Shown here piece after piece: positions 27,622 through 36,850 of a DNA stretch of 64,000 nt (the first letter of the stretch is position 1; each line of letters opens with the position of its first letter). Origin of the DNA: Cyclobacteriaceae bacterium (lineage in GTDB: Bacteria; Bacteroidota; Bacteroidia; Cytophagales; Cyclobacteriaceae). The notes beneath the pieces were generated by a model. That model had not been told where the DNA came from and searched no databases. It was given only the letters and a program-made list of their open reading frames with translations. Both the position numbers and the translations under genes were made by a program. The stretch lies in contig JABFRS010000002.1 of the NCBI GenBank assembly GCA_013141055.1, positions 682,001 to 746,000 on the forward strand. Direction: 5' to 3'.

Positions 27622-28464
27622 ATGAGCCAAAAGCTACTATTTGATAAGGTTTGCATTAACACCAGTCGTCTTACAACGAGATCGTACAGCACTTCATTTT
27701 CTTTGGGCATAGGATGTCTTGAAAAAAAACTACGCAATCCTATCTATTCCATTTACGGGTTTGTGAGATTTGCTGATGAGATCGTAGATTCTTTCCATGA
27801 TTACGATAAAGGATCATTGCTAAACAGGTTTAAAGAAGATACGTGGAAAGCCATTGAAGAAAGGATAAGCCTCAATCCAATCTTAAATAGTTTTCAGTCA
27901 ACGGTTCATCAATACAAGATTGATCATGAGTTGATAGAGCAGTTTCTCTACAGCATGGAGATGGATCTGAAAGAAAAGCATTACAATCAGGAAGGCTTTG
28001 AAAAATATATCCTCGGATCTGCTGAGGTTGTAGGCTTGATGTGTTTGAGGGTTTTCACAAACGGTCAGAATGCTGCTTATGAGCAACTCAAACCATCCGC
28101 TATGAAATTGGGATCTGCTTTTCAGAAGATCAATTTTTTACGTGATCTGAATGCCGACTATCTTGAAATGGGACGCACCTATTTTCCTGAAATAGAAATT
28201 GAAAAATTCGATGATCTCAATAAAAGAAAAATTGAAGAGAGTATCGCTGCTGATTTTCATGAAGGATATAAAGGCATTAAACAACTTCCGCGAGGAGCAA
28301 GATTTGGTGTATATGTTGCGTTTGTCTATTACAAGGCACTCTTCCGCAAGATCAAGCGGCTTCCATCAGATAAAGTGCTGGAGAGCCGTGTACGCATTCC
28401 CAATCGATATAAACTGGCGATCCTTGGTTACTCATTTCTCAAACACCAATTTAACCTGATCTGA
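27622..28464 (+). CDS. crtB: Phytoene synthase
   Basis: Condenses two geranylgeranyl diphosphate molecules to phytoene, the first committed step of carotenoid synthesis. It is a 280-residue squalene/phytoene synthase with both Asp-rich sites: FVRFADEIVDSF (DEIVD) and QKINFLRDLNADYLEMGRTY (RDLNAD). It starts with STSFSLGIGCLEKKLR, typical of CrtB. It is followed by idi after 2 bases, in one operon with crtI. Confidence 0.94.
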   Translation: MSQKLLFDKVCINTSRLTTRSYSTSFSLGIGCLEKKLRNPIYSIYGFVRFADEIVDSFHDYDKGSLLNRFKEDTWKAIEERISLNPILNSFQSTVHQYKIDHELIEQFLYSMEMDLKEKHYNQEGFEKYILGSAEVVGLMCLRVFTNGQNAAYEQLKPSAMKLGSAFQKINFLRDLNADYLEMGRTYFPEIEIEKFDDLNKRKIEESIAADFHEGYKGIKQLPRGARFGVYVAFVYYKALFRKIKRLPSDKVLESRVRIPNRYKLAILGYSFLKHQFNLI

Positions 28465-28466
28465 AA

Positions 28467-28985
28467 ATGGAAAAGGTGATACTCGTCAATGATGATGATC
28501 GTGAGATTGGAACGATGGAAAAATTAGAGGCCCATTCTAAAGGTCTTCTTCACAGGGCCTTTTCGATTTTGATCTTTAATTCGAAAGGTGAAATCCTGAT
28601 GCAAAAGCGCGCATCATCAAAATACCACAGTGGTGGATTGTGGACCAACGCTTGCTGCAGTCATCCCCTGCCCAAAGAATCAATGACAGATGCTACTGCA
28701 CGAAAGCTGAAGCAGGAGATGGGAATTGAGCTTTTTCCAGAATTTGCATTCAAGTTCATATACAAAGCAGAGTTGGAAAATAATTTAACCGAACATGAGC
28801 TCGATTACGTTTTTATAGGCCGCTATGATGGCAAACCTGAAATCAATTTAAAAGAAGTTGAAGATTGGCGATACATGCCAATGGAGGATCTCTACAAGGA
28901 TCTTGAGTTGAATCCACAAAATTATACAGTGTGGTTTAAAATAATTTTGCACCATCCGGAATTTGAACTCGTAAGCCCGGACTAA
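28467..28985 (+). CDS. idi: Isopentenyl-diphosphate delta-isomerase, type I
   Basis: Interconverts IPP and DMAPP, supplying the starter for carotenoid chains. It is a 172-residue Nudix-fold enzyme with LLHRAFSILIFN, the catalytic Cys in WTNACCSHP, and the catalytic Glu in NLTEHELDYVF. Its place directly behind crtB (2-base gap) suggests that precursor supply is co-induced with the pigment enzymes. Its stop overlaps by 3 bases the stop of the convergent DUF2490 gene. Confidence 0.93.
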   Translation: MEKVILVNDDDREIGTMEKLEAHSKGLLHRAFSILIFNSKGEILMQKRASSKYHSGGLWTNACCSHPLPKESMTDATARKLKQEMGIELFPEFAFKFIYKAELENNLTEHELDYVFIGRYDGKPEINLKEVEDWRYMPMEDLYKDLELNPQNYTVWFKIILHHPEFELVSPD

Positions 28986-29743
28986 TTCTCTTTTTTAGTA
29001 AGATCAATATTGTAAACAAACAGAGCCTGAAGACCAATATTATCTTCCTGCTTTGTCCAGGATAGTTTTACAAGCGTCTGATGCAGATATCCTACCTGAA
29101 AATTTACTTTATTACTGATCTTATATCCCGCTCCTGCGAAGAATCGATTTTGATCAGGATCTGAACTCACAACATTGGGACCGAAGTCAGCAAAAAGTTC
29201 ATTATAAAAACTAAGATAAAATGTCCTGGGAACCATCTCTTTATGCGTTAAAGGGATAATCATCTGCAGACGATATCTTATTCTGTTCAGATAAAGGTCA
29301 TATCCCCTATTGATAATTTCACCATCAACATTATCATGCACCTGAATAAATCTTTGCTCAAGTCTTACTCTATGGCTAAAATGGAATCTACCAAACTGAT
29401 GTATGTATTGAACCTGCTGAAAAATCCTATGCTCATTATTTGAATACGAAGCTGGTTGATTGCCATAGATGGGATTCCAAACATAGACATAACCCATTGG
29501 CATGAAAGAAAAGTGCTTATTAACCGACACGTCCAATCCGGTACGCGCCTGAAATTGCATAGGTTCCAAATTATTTACAAATCTGAACTGGCCTTCCGCC
29601 AAAATCGAAAATGTTTTGCTGACCCGGGTATGAGAAACAAAAGCAAACCATTGAGCCGGTTGATTAACTACTTCACGTTGTGCAAATGAGGTTGGGGCGA
29701 ATCCGGCGAGAAGAATTAAGGTCAGAAAAAGTGATCTTATCAT
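28982..29743 (-). CDS. DUF2490 family outer-membrane protein
   Basis: A 253-residue exported protein with signal peptide MIRSLFLTLILLAGFAPTSFAQ and a DUF2490-type body rich in amphipathic strands (WFAFVSHTRVSKTFSILAEGQFRF, FHFSHRVRLEQRFIQ, FYLSFYNELFADFG), probably a beta barrel. The function is unknown. It is convergent with idi and divergent from a second DUF2490-like gene; the gap between them holds a tandem 11-bp repeat and a promoter-like -7 element. Confidence 0.85.
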   Translation of the reverse strand: MIRSLFLTLILLAGFAPTSFAQREVVNQPAQWFAFVSHTRVSKTFSILAEGQFRFVNNLEPMQFQARTGLDVSVNKHFSFMPMGYVYVWNPIYGNQPASYSNNEHRIFQQVQYIHQFGRFHFSHRVRLEQRFIQVHDNVDGEIINRGYDLYLNRIRYRLQMIIPLTHKEMVPRTFYLSFYNELFADFGPNVVSSDPDQNRFFAGAGYKISNKVNFQVGYLHQTLVKLSWTKQEDNIGLQALFVYNIDLTKKEN

Positions 29744-29774
29744 TACCCCTGCATCATTTTTGTATTAATGCTGG

Positions 29775-29782
29775 CAAAAGTA
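29775..29782 (-). promoter_or_regulatory. Candidate promoter of the first DUF2490 gene
   Basis: On the minus strand TACTTTTG fits TAnnTTTG, followed by C. A TTTG at 29800-29803 stands at the -33 position with a 17-base gap and lies inside the second 11-bp repeat. The gene start is 32 bases downstream. Confidence 0.5.
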
Positions 29783-29787
29783 GTTAA

Positions 29788-29809
29788 CCAAATATTATCC
29801 AAATATTAT
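29788..29809. repeat. Two tandem copies of CCAAATATTAT
   Basis: An 11-base unit occurs twice head to tail without mismatch (29788-29798, 29799-29809), one helical turn apart, in the 140-base gap between two divergent DUF2490 genes. The second copy overlaps the -33 element of the minus-strand promoter. The arrangement fits a pair of in-phase regulator sites. Confidence 0.6.
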
Positions 29810-29883
29810 GAATTTAACATTGGCGTAACTTTCAATTAACACTGATATTTGCCAGGTTTATCGTGTAAAAAGCAGAATTCAGA

Positions 29884-30675
29884 GTGAAATCAAGCCTAAA
29901 AATCACATTTGCAATAATCACATTCCTGCGAGTCGCAGTAGTTCATGGACAAATTTCCCCTCCAGGATTGGATGGTGCCAAAATGGTAAGCTGGGGAGCT
30001 ATAGGTTTCAATCAAAAAATATCCAGCAGAATATCAACAACCATTTACATCGGAGGCTCTGAACAAAGCGATCCCATTAATTTCTCCGCTCTCAAAAAGC
30101 CAGCGGTTTTTGTTTTGAATCAGGAAACGTTATTTCAATTCAACAAGAGTTGGCAGACTGCCTTTGGAGCGAGTGTCAGACTTCAGGATCTTTACCAAAA
30201 GGAAGCACCCTATACTTCAGAAGAGCCAGCTTACAGGAAAGAAACACGATACTATTTACGGCTTTTTTTCAAACGCGAATACCGAAAGACAACTTTTACA
30301 TATTCATTTCGCCCAGAATATCGTGTCTTCTTTACACCAGATGGTGATCCCTGGCCCACTCCTCTTCAAGTCAGACTGCGATTGAAAGCTCAAATCAACA
30401 TTCCTGTAAACACAAGCAAGTCTAACCAGATTATCGTAGCAAATGAGTGGCTGACTGCTACCAGCAAGAATTCTCAATCTCAATGGAGTACACTGGAATT
30501 TACGGAAGATCGATTAAGCACCTTCTTCCGACATACATTCCACAAGCCTTCAGTTTTTCTCGATGTTGGATTAATGCATCAATTCTGGAGAAATGAAGAG
30601 AAGAATTTTGAGTACACTACTTACCTATCCTTTGATCTCTTGTTTCAGAATCCATTTGGGAAAAGAAGCCATTAA
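29884..30675 (+). CDS. DUF2490-like outer-membrane protein
   Basis: A 263-residue exported protein starting with GTG (MKSSLKITFAIITFLRVAVVHGQ signal). The mature part has alternating-strand stretches (RYYLRLFFKREYRK, TFTYSFRPEYRVFF, VFLDVGLMHQFWRN) and resembles the divergent neighbour in plan, so I place it in the DUF2490 group with less certainty. Its last 51 bases overlap the 3' end of the convergent alpha-2-macroglobulin gene. Confidence 0.75.
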   Translation: MKSSLKITFAIITFLRVAVVHGQISPPGLDGAKMVSWGAIGFNQKISSRISTTIYIGGSEQSDPINFSALKKPAVFVLNQETLFQFNKSWQTAFGASVRLQDLYQKEAPYTSEEPAYRKETRYYLRLFFKREYRKTTFTYSFRPEYRVFFTPDGDPWPTPLQVRLRLKAQINIPVNTSKSNQIIVANEWLTATSKNSQSQWSTLEFTEDRLSTFFRHTFHKPSVFLDVGLMHQFWRNEEKNFEYTTYLSFDLLFQNPFGKRSH

Positions 30676-33600
30676 CCGATAAAAAAATCGTTGATGAACA
30701 TTCTCAATGAAGAAATTCGTTGCTAGATCTCTTGGGCTCTCATAATAATATAATCCGTCCTGATATTTGAAACGAGAAATGGTGGATATTGGCTCAAACC
30801 CTGCTGCACGCATATCCTTCAGGTGAACATACTCCATATCACGATCTACACGAAGTTCAATTTTTACTTTCACGAGATCTCCAACTTTAAAAGAAGCCTT
30901 ATCATTAATCGGTGTAATCACCGGCCCGCGATCTGTATTCACTTGCAGGAATAAATCCTTTTTCAACTTCAATGGAGTTTCGGCCGGTGTAATCTTATCA
31001 AGCTGTTCGAAGTACTGCCAATACATTGCACCCCAGGCAACACCGTCATCAGTTTTGGTGACTGTGATTTTCCCCATTTCAGACTTAATGTCGCCTGCTT
31101 GCCATGCAGTTTTGAAATAGCCTGTTCCTGCTTCAACTTTAACATCCTCTCTTTTCGTTGGGTCGATTACTTCATTGCCAACTTTTATTTCTACCATTTT
31201 GGTACTTGCTAAAGCATCCGTTCCTCTTCTTAGCAATGCATAGCAAGCTTCAACAGTTGCTTTGGTGGTCTTCCAATCCTGAGTTTGCTTCTGCTTTAGC
31301 AGCCATACCTTCATATCTTCAACAGATTTGGTATCACCGGCCACTTCATCATAAACCTCTATCATCAGGGAATGGGTTTCAATCGGCGCCTGGTACCAGT
31401 AGTAGCCACGATCACTCTTCCAGTACATTCCCATCTCTTCAGAATGCAATGCCTTTTCTGAAAAAGATTTGATCATATCGGCCGTCACCGCCTTGTCATT
31501 GAAGCGATGCAAAGCAAGGCACGTCATTCCCTGCATGTACATGTTCGTTGAAAGCCAGTATTTCTTTGCCTGTCCCAGGAAGTAATCAAACGCTTCCTTT
31601 GAAGCAGTCGGAACTTCTATATCCTTGAAATAACTTCTTGTATAGAGATACTGAAACTGAATATAATTGATATGATTGTCTTCCAGCTTAATCTCCTTAC
31701 GTTTCGCAAGGGCTTTCAGCCTTTCGTAATCATCTGCCAATCTATAATCCATGAAACTGACAGCGCTGGTAATCATCGCAAATGTTCTGCTGTCGGTACG
31801 GATAGACTTGACACCCATCACATCAAGATGCCCCATGCCTGATACGATGTGTTGAGTCATGTAACGATCTTCAGGCAACCCAGGGAACCAGCTAAATCCA
31901 CCACTTGACTCCTGTGCTTTCCTGATTTTATCCAACGCACGATCCAATTCACCTGCCATCCTGTTAAGGTCAAACAGGACACCTACCATTCGCTTGCGCT
32001 GACTTTCATCTTTAGCCTCCAATACCCATGGTGTTTCTTCCAGTAAAGCAGATTTTAGTTCCTGATTCTTCTCAAGATTCGAGAGCAACGCATCCGGTTG
32101 AATATTCTTCCAGGTATCAAAAACCTGCTTGATGCGTGGATTTGAATTTGCTATGTGCGATGCAATACTATTCGCATAGAATTTACTGAAAGTCTGCTCC
32201 ACACAATCGTAGGGATACTCCATCAGGTATGGTAATGCCTGAATCGCATACCAAGCAGGATTGGAAGTAAACTCCAAGGTGTAGCGCTGATGGCGCAACG
32301 TTGTTGATTTATTATTCAACAACTTTTCAAATTTGAATTCTTTGGTTTGCTTACCACGAATCGGCAATGGCAACGTTTCTGTAACGAGCATGCGATTGGT
32401 AACTACTGGCAGCACCATTTCTTCACCATCAGAAAAATCTCCTGCTTTTGCAACAATCCGATAGGTGATCGCCTGCACTCCTTCCGGAATTTCAATGCTC
32501 CATTCAAGACTGGTGCTTTGACGTGGCTTTAGCGCAAAGGTCTTTGCTTTGTTCTGATTCTTCATCAAAACATCCACAGATTTCATAGTAAGGGCATCAA
32601 AAAATTCAAGCTGTGCCTGCCCTGTGAGTTCCTTGTCGACCAGGCTGCTGATCTTCGCAGAGAAAATCATTTTATCATTCTCACGGAAGAATCTTGGTTG
32701 ATTGGGTACTATCATGATATCCTTTTGAGTAACCAGTTGGTTTTGAGTCCAGCCAGATTTCAAATCTGTGGTATGTGCAAATCCCAGCATTTTCCATCGG
32801 GTCAACGCTTCAGGAATTGTAAAGCTTATAATGATCTCACCCTTTTCATTGGTTTGAAGGTGCGGGAAGAAGAAGGCAGTCTCGTTAAAATTCTTTCTGA
32901 TTTTAACATCAGACATATCAACCTTGTCTGCCTCTTTCGCGACAACCTGTGAATCAGTTCTATCTACACTCTCAGGCTGTGCCATATCATTTACCTTCAC
33001 TTCTTCACTCAATTGTTCAGATTCCTTCATGGATTTTTTACTCATTGCCGGAGAGGCAGCACCCATCGATCTATAGCGTCTTGAATCTCTTGAGAATTCG
33101 TAGAAATTGACTCCAAACCAGTTTAAATGATCGAAATAGGGACCGTAAGCAGATCTTGCATCATTCGGATTCCAGGTGCTTGCATAGAGAGTCAGTTCCT
33201 GATTTAAAAATCCATTCACACTCTGCCATCCCCTTCTTGCATAGGCAGAATTATAGAAACTTGCATACCAGCTATTCATTCGAAATTCATCCAGAGAAAC
33301 ATCATACAAAGTGGCAACCATCTCTGCTGCGATTTTATCTGCTGTTTTGCCCTTGATCAATATCTTCCACTGCTCGTTCGCCCCGGGCTGAAGCTTATCT
33401 CTAAAGCTTGAGAAGGTAATATCAAGTTGTTTGTTTGTATAAGGAACGTTGATGGTGAGGTTTTGATAATACAATCTATTATCCTTGATAAAAGTATAAT
33501 GCACCCCAATATTACCACGATACTCTTCCTTAATGGGAATCTGCAACAATCGTTGTTCATTTTTAAGCGTCAACCATTCGCTTGAAATGATCTTTCCATC

Positions 33601-36600
33601 ATGCTCAATCTCATACAATACCTTAACAACAGGTTCTGATGTTCCGATCGTGAAAGAAGCAGTCTCTCCAGGTTCAGCAGTCGTCTTAACTGCCTGGAAA
33701 TAACTTATAGCAGGAGTTGGAATTAGTTTGGATGATGGCGCAAAAACTGTGAAATAAAACACTTCATGAACTGGCTGAGAATCCTTATCGATGGAGGATA
33801 TCTCAAGAACATACTCACCGTCTTTCCACTGTTGAATATTGGCAATGTCAAAAGTTTTTAGTTTTTCAGTATCAAAATTCAAGGATAATACTTCTTTATC
33901 TCTACCCCACTTGAATTTATTAGCTTCATCATCAAATAGATCATGAGGGAAAAGTTTGTAATATTCCTCTTGTGAATAAAGTTTTCTGTCGGGCTGAGTC
34001 CATGATCTTTTGCGGAAAGCTCTGGCGGGGGATTTTAATAAATAGATTTTTATCTGGCCTTTTGCCGCCTGAAACTCTCCTGAAAGATTGGTGGTATTAA
34101 TATAAAACTGATTTTTAGTATCCTTTTGATCCCTGTTAATGTTATTAATATCAACAGAAACACTCAGCGATTTATATCCCACCGAAACGGAAGAAGATGA
34201 ACTATGCGTCTCACCATTGATGTCAATTACATCAGCATAAACCATGTAGGTGAACGTAGGATCAGAAGCTTTATCCACACTGAGATCCGGAATTGCAGTG
34301 AAATCAACAACGAATTTTCCATCAGCATCGGTCTTTGTAGATCCATTGATAATCTCAATTTCAGGTGAAGAAGGATAGCTTCCCCATCGGCAAAACCACC
34401 AGAAAGGAAACGTCGCAACACGCACTACACGATAATTCACATTTGCTCCATCAATATTCGCTCCTGAATAAGCACGGGCATATCCCTCCATTTTGATCTT
34501 GTCATTTAACCGAAATGCTGAAGTAACGGGATTAAATCCTACCTCAAACTTTGGACGCTTGTATTCTTCAACAGAAAAAGAGACTGATCCTGACCCGTCC
34601 TGTATTTGCATCTCGCCCATCAGTCCGCCATTAGGTGCGGTGAATACTCCACTAAATGTTCCATACTCATTAGTGGTGACCATCACCTTGCCGCGCTCCT
34701 GATAATTTACATCCAATAGCGAAACCTGGGTAGTATATTTTGTTCTGATCTTTGGATTCTTTCCATCTGTTTCAATTACCAATCCCTTAAAATAGATTGT
34801 CTGCCCTGGACGATAGATAGCACGATCCAGGAAAAAGAATGTTTGAATTCTTGCATAATCAGGATCTTCCTTATACTGACTGATTGATTCATTGTAGTAA
34901 TACCTTTTGTCAATCTTCTCTGTACTATTGAAGTCCGTTCCCTTATTGAAATTCACTGCAAAACTTCTGCGGTCTTCTTTTAAGAAAAATGGGATTTTAA
35001 AATATCCTTTTTCATCCGTTTTGTAAGTACCAGCTTTGACCGGCTCGTAAATGCCTTTCGAGCTGTTATAACGCTGGGTGAAAACATTTGCCGTGACACC
35101 TGCGATTGGTTCACCGGATTGACGATTCAATACAAAGAATTCGGTTTCACCACCATCCGTATTGCGATGAACATAGCTAATGTTTGAGACAACTGTGAAA
35201 GCATATGCCATTCCATTCTTTGGAGTGGAAAAATCAGACCGATTACTAAATAAAATCATGTACTCTCCCTCTGGAACAGGATCGAGTTTCACTTCAATAT
35301 TATGCTGTTGATAATCACCATCATCTGGGAGCTGATACTTACCTTTTTTCAAGGGGGTCTTCGCAGCGAAATATTCAATGAATTTCTGTTCACGATCAAC
35401 ATTATAATCCTTATCAAGTTTCCTTCTCAGGTTCTGAACTTCATCCCTGGTCACCTTAATAATGCGATAATTTAATTCGGTAAAATTTCTATATCGAACA
35501 AGGGCTTTAAAAGGAAGGTTAGGGTGATTATTATCTTCAATGGTTGATGCTACAAATTTTGTTTTAATTCCTTCCTGCAAATTCTCACAAAGGATGGCGC
35601 CATAGGAATCAGGAAATCTTTTTCTCGCTTCCTCGCATATCTCATACGCTTTCTTTAAATCCCATTTATGATCATCGGAGATCAAGGGTGAATAAAGTGC
35701 CGCCTTTCCAATATAAATACTTGCCTTCTCTGCAGTAATGACTCCTACTATCTTGTTATCAATGCTATTTTTTTCAAGTTGTTCAATAGCTTTGAGATAG
35801 AGTCCAGTTTTGTTGGGTGTCGTTGAATGAGTGTTTACAAACTGAAGTCTTTTTAGGTCAACATCCACCAACGCTTCAATATTTTTATCATTTAAATGAA
35901 AACGAGTCAGGTCCTGCAGAATTTTGATGGCATAAAATTTCATCGACAAAGTATCTCTCGATTCAACCTTCACCTCAACGAACTTCTTCGACTCTGAAAA
36001 GTACTCCTCTTTATCAAGTGTGAAAAAATAAGCTGGCTTAGTTAAACCTGCTTCCTGAGATTGGAAAAAGTCAACAGCGCGATGAGCAAGAAAGTCATAC
36101 AATGTTGGTCGATAGACACGTCCTAACTCATTTCCCTGATACATGACAGTGTTGAAGACATCGATCTTCTCAAGCTTACTTTTCTCCGAATCCTCAAGGC
36201 TTTTCTTATATTCTTCAAAAGTTTCTTGTACAATTTTGCTTAAACTCCATGTTTCAATATCAGTCTCTGAGACATTCACAGTTTCGCTCCTGTTCATAAA
36301 CTCATACCGATTCTGCTGATAATACTGCCAGTATAATTCACCTAGCATTGAGTGGAGCAATGGTTTTACAGGAAAAGTGGCAAGACGCGCCTCTTCCTTT
36401 AAACTGACCATATTCTTAATAAATGCGTTTTCTTCTTTTGCGTCAGTGAATTTGAATTTATGAATAACAGCTTTTACCAACTCTCCGGTATTATTCTCTT
36501 CCTTAGCTTTACTATATATCTCATTTACAATCTTAATAGCCGATTCCGGCAATCCTTTTCCTTCATTTTCATTTACTTCCTTCCAGGCCTTTTCAAAGTC

Positions 36601-36690
36601 GAATTTTTGCATTTGTTGGGGTTTAGTTTGTGCCGTGCAGCTTTGGGCATAAAATAAAATAAGTCCAAGGACTACGAATTGCTTAATCAT
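30625..36690 (-). CDS. Alpha-2-macroglobulin family protein
   Basis: A very large (2021 residues) exported protein of the bacterial alpha-2-macroglobulin type, thought to trap proteases in the periplasm through a bait region and a thioester. The start at ATG 36690 gives a signal peptide ending in YAQSC, a possible lipobox. The middle holds macroglobulin domains (FFLDRAIYRPGQTIYFKGLV is the hallmark of MG repeats). The complement-like region has a thioester motif CVEQ at about Cys1496 (YPYDCVEQTFSKFYANS). E. coli YfhM pairs with pbpC; no PBP1C gene is seen here. It may be the bait-type defence of the envelope, by family knowledge. Confidence 0.9.
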   Translation of the reverse strand: MIKQFVVLGLILFYAQSCTAQTKPQQMQKFDFEKAWKEVNENEGKGLPESAIKIVNEIYSKAKEENNTGELVKAVIHKFKFTDAKEENAFIKNMVSLKEEARLATFPVKPLLHSMLGELYWQYYQQNRYEFMNRSETVNVSETDIETWSLSKIVQETFEEYKKSLEDSEKSKLEKIDVFNTVMYQGNELGRVYRPTLYDFLAHRAVDFFQSQEAGLTKPAYFFTLDKEEYFSESKKFVEVKVESRDTLSMKFYAIKILQDLTRFHLNDKNIEALVDVDLKRLQFVNTHSTTPNKTGLYLKAIEQLEKNSIDNKIVGVITAEKASIYIGKAALYSPLISDDHKWDLKKAYEICEEARKRFPDSYGAILCENLQEGIKTKFVASTIEDNNHPNLPFKALVRYRNFTELNYRIIKVTRDEVQNLRRKLDKDYNVDREQKFIEYFAAKTPLKKGKYQLPDDGDYQQHNIEVKLDPVPEGEYMILFSNRSDFSTPKNGMAYAFTVVSNISYVHRNTDGGETEFFVLNRQSGEPIAGVTANVFTQRYNSSKGIYEPVKAGTYKTDEKGYFKIPFFLKEDRRSFAVNFNKGTDFNSTEKIDKRYYYNESISQYKEDPDYARIQTFFFLDRAIYRPGQTIYFKGLVIETDGKNPKIRTKYTTQVSLLDVNYQERGKVMVTTNEYGTFSGVFTAPNGGLMGEMQIQDGSGSVSFSVEEYKRPKFEVGFNPVTSAFRLNDKIKMEGYARAYSGANIDGANVNYRVVRVATFPFWWFCRWGSYPSSPEIEIINGSTKTDADGKFVVDFTAIPDLSVDKASDPTFTYMVYADVIDINGETHSSSSSVSVGYKSLSVSVDINNINRDQKDTKNQFYINTTNLSGEFQAAKGQIKIYLLKSPARAFRKRSWTQPDRKLYSQEEYYKLFPHDLFDDEANKFKWGRDKEVLSLNFDTEKLKTFDIANIQQWKDGEYVLEISSIDKDSQPVHEVFYFTVFAPSSKLIPTPAISYFQAVKTTAEPGETASFTIGTSEPVVKVLYEIEHDGKIISSEWLTLKNEQRLLQIPIKEEYRGNIGVHYTFIKDNRLYYQNLTINVPYTNKQLDITFSSFRDKLQPGANEQWKILIKGKTADKIAAEMVATLYDVSLDEFRMNSWYASFYNSAYARRGWQSVNGFLNQELTLYASTWNPNDARSAYGPYFDHLNWFGVNFYEFSRDSRRYRSMGAASPAMSKKSMKESEQLSEEVKVNDMAQPESVDRTDSQVVAKEADKVDMSDVKIRKNFNETAFFFPHLQTNEKGEIIISFTIPEALTRWKMLGFAHTTDLKSGWTQNQLVTQKDIMIVPNQPRFFRENDKMIFSAKISSLVDKELTGQAQLEFFDALTMKSVDVLMKNQNKAKTFALKPRQSTSLEWSIEIPEGVQAITYRIVAKAGDFSDGEEMVLPVVTNRMLVTETLPLPIRGKQTKEFKFEKLLNNKSTTLRHQRYTLEFTSNPAWYAIQALPYLMEYPYDCVEQTFSKFYANSIASHIANSNPRIKQVFDTWKNIQPDALLSNLEKNQELKSALLEETPWVLEAKDESQRKRMVGVLFDLNRMAGELDRALDKIRKAQESSGGFSWFPGLPEDRYMTQHIVSGMGHLDVMGVKSIRTDSRTFAMITSAVSFMDYRLADDYERLKALAKRKEIKLEDNHINYIQFQYLYTRSYFKDIEVPTASKEAFDYFLGQAKKYWLSTNMYMQGMTCLALHRFNDKAVTADMIKSFSEKALHSEEMGMYWKSDRGYYWYQAPIETHSLMIEVYDEVAGDTKSVEDMKVWLLKQKQTQDWKTTKATVEACYALLRRGTDALASTKMVEIKVGNEVIDPTKREDVKVEAGTGYFKTAWQAGDIKSEMGKITVTKTDDGVAWGAMYWQYFEQLDKITPAETPLKLKKDLFLQVNTDRGPVITPINDKASFKVGDLVKVKIELRVDRDMEYVHLKDMRAAGFEPISTISRFKYQDGLYYYESPRDLATNFFIENVHQRFFYRLMASFPKWILKQEIKG

Positions 36691-36850
36691 ACGGCGTTTT
36701 TTATTGATAATAGTGATAAAATACATCATTTTCTAAAAGTCACAATATAGATGCCACACAAGGGCGAATTCCATAAAAAAAGTAAAAGAATGTGTAAAAG
36801 GATAACAATCTATTGAATGTCAGTGTTATAGTATTAAAAGCGATTTAAAA

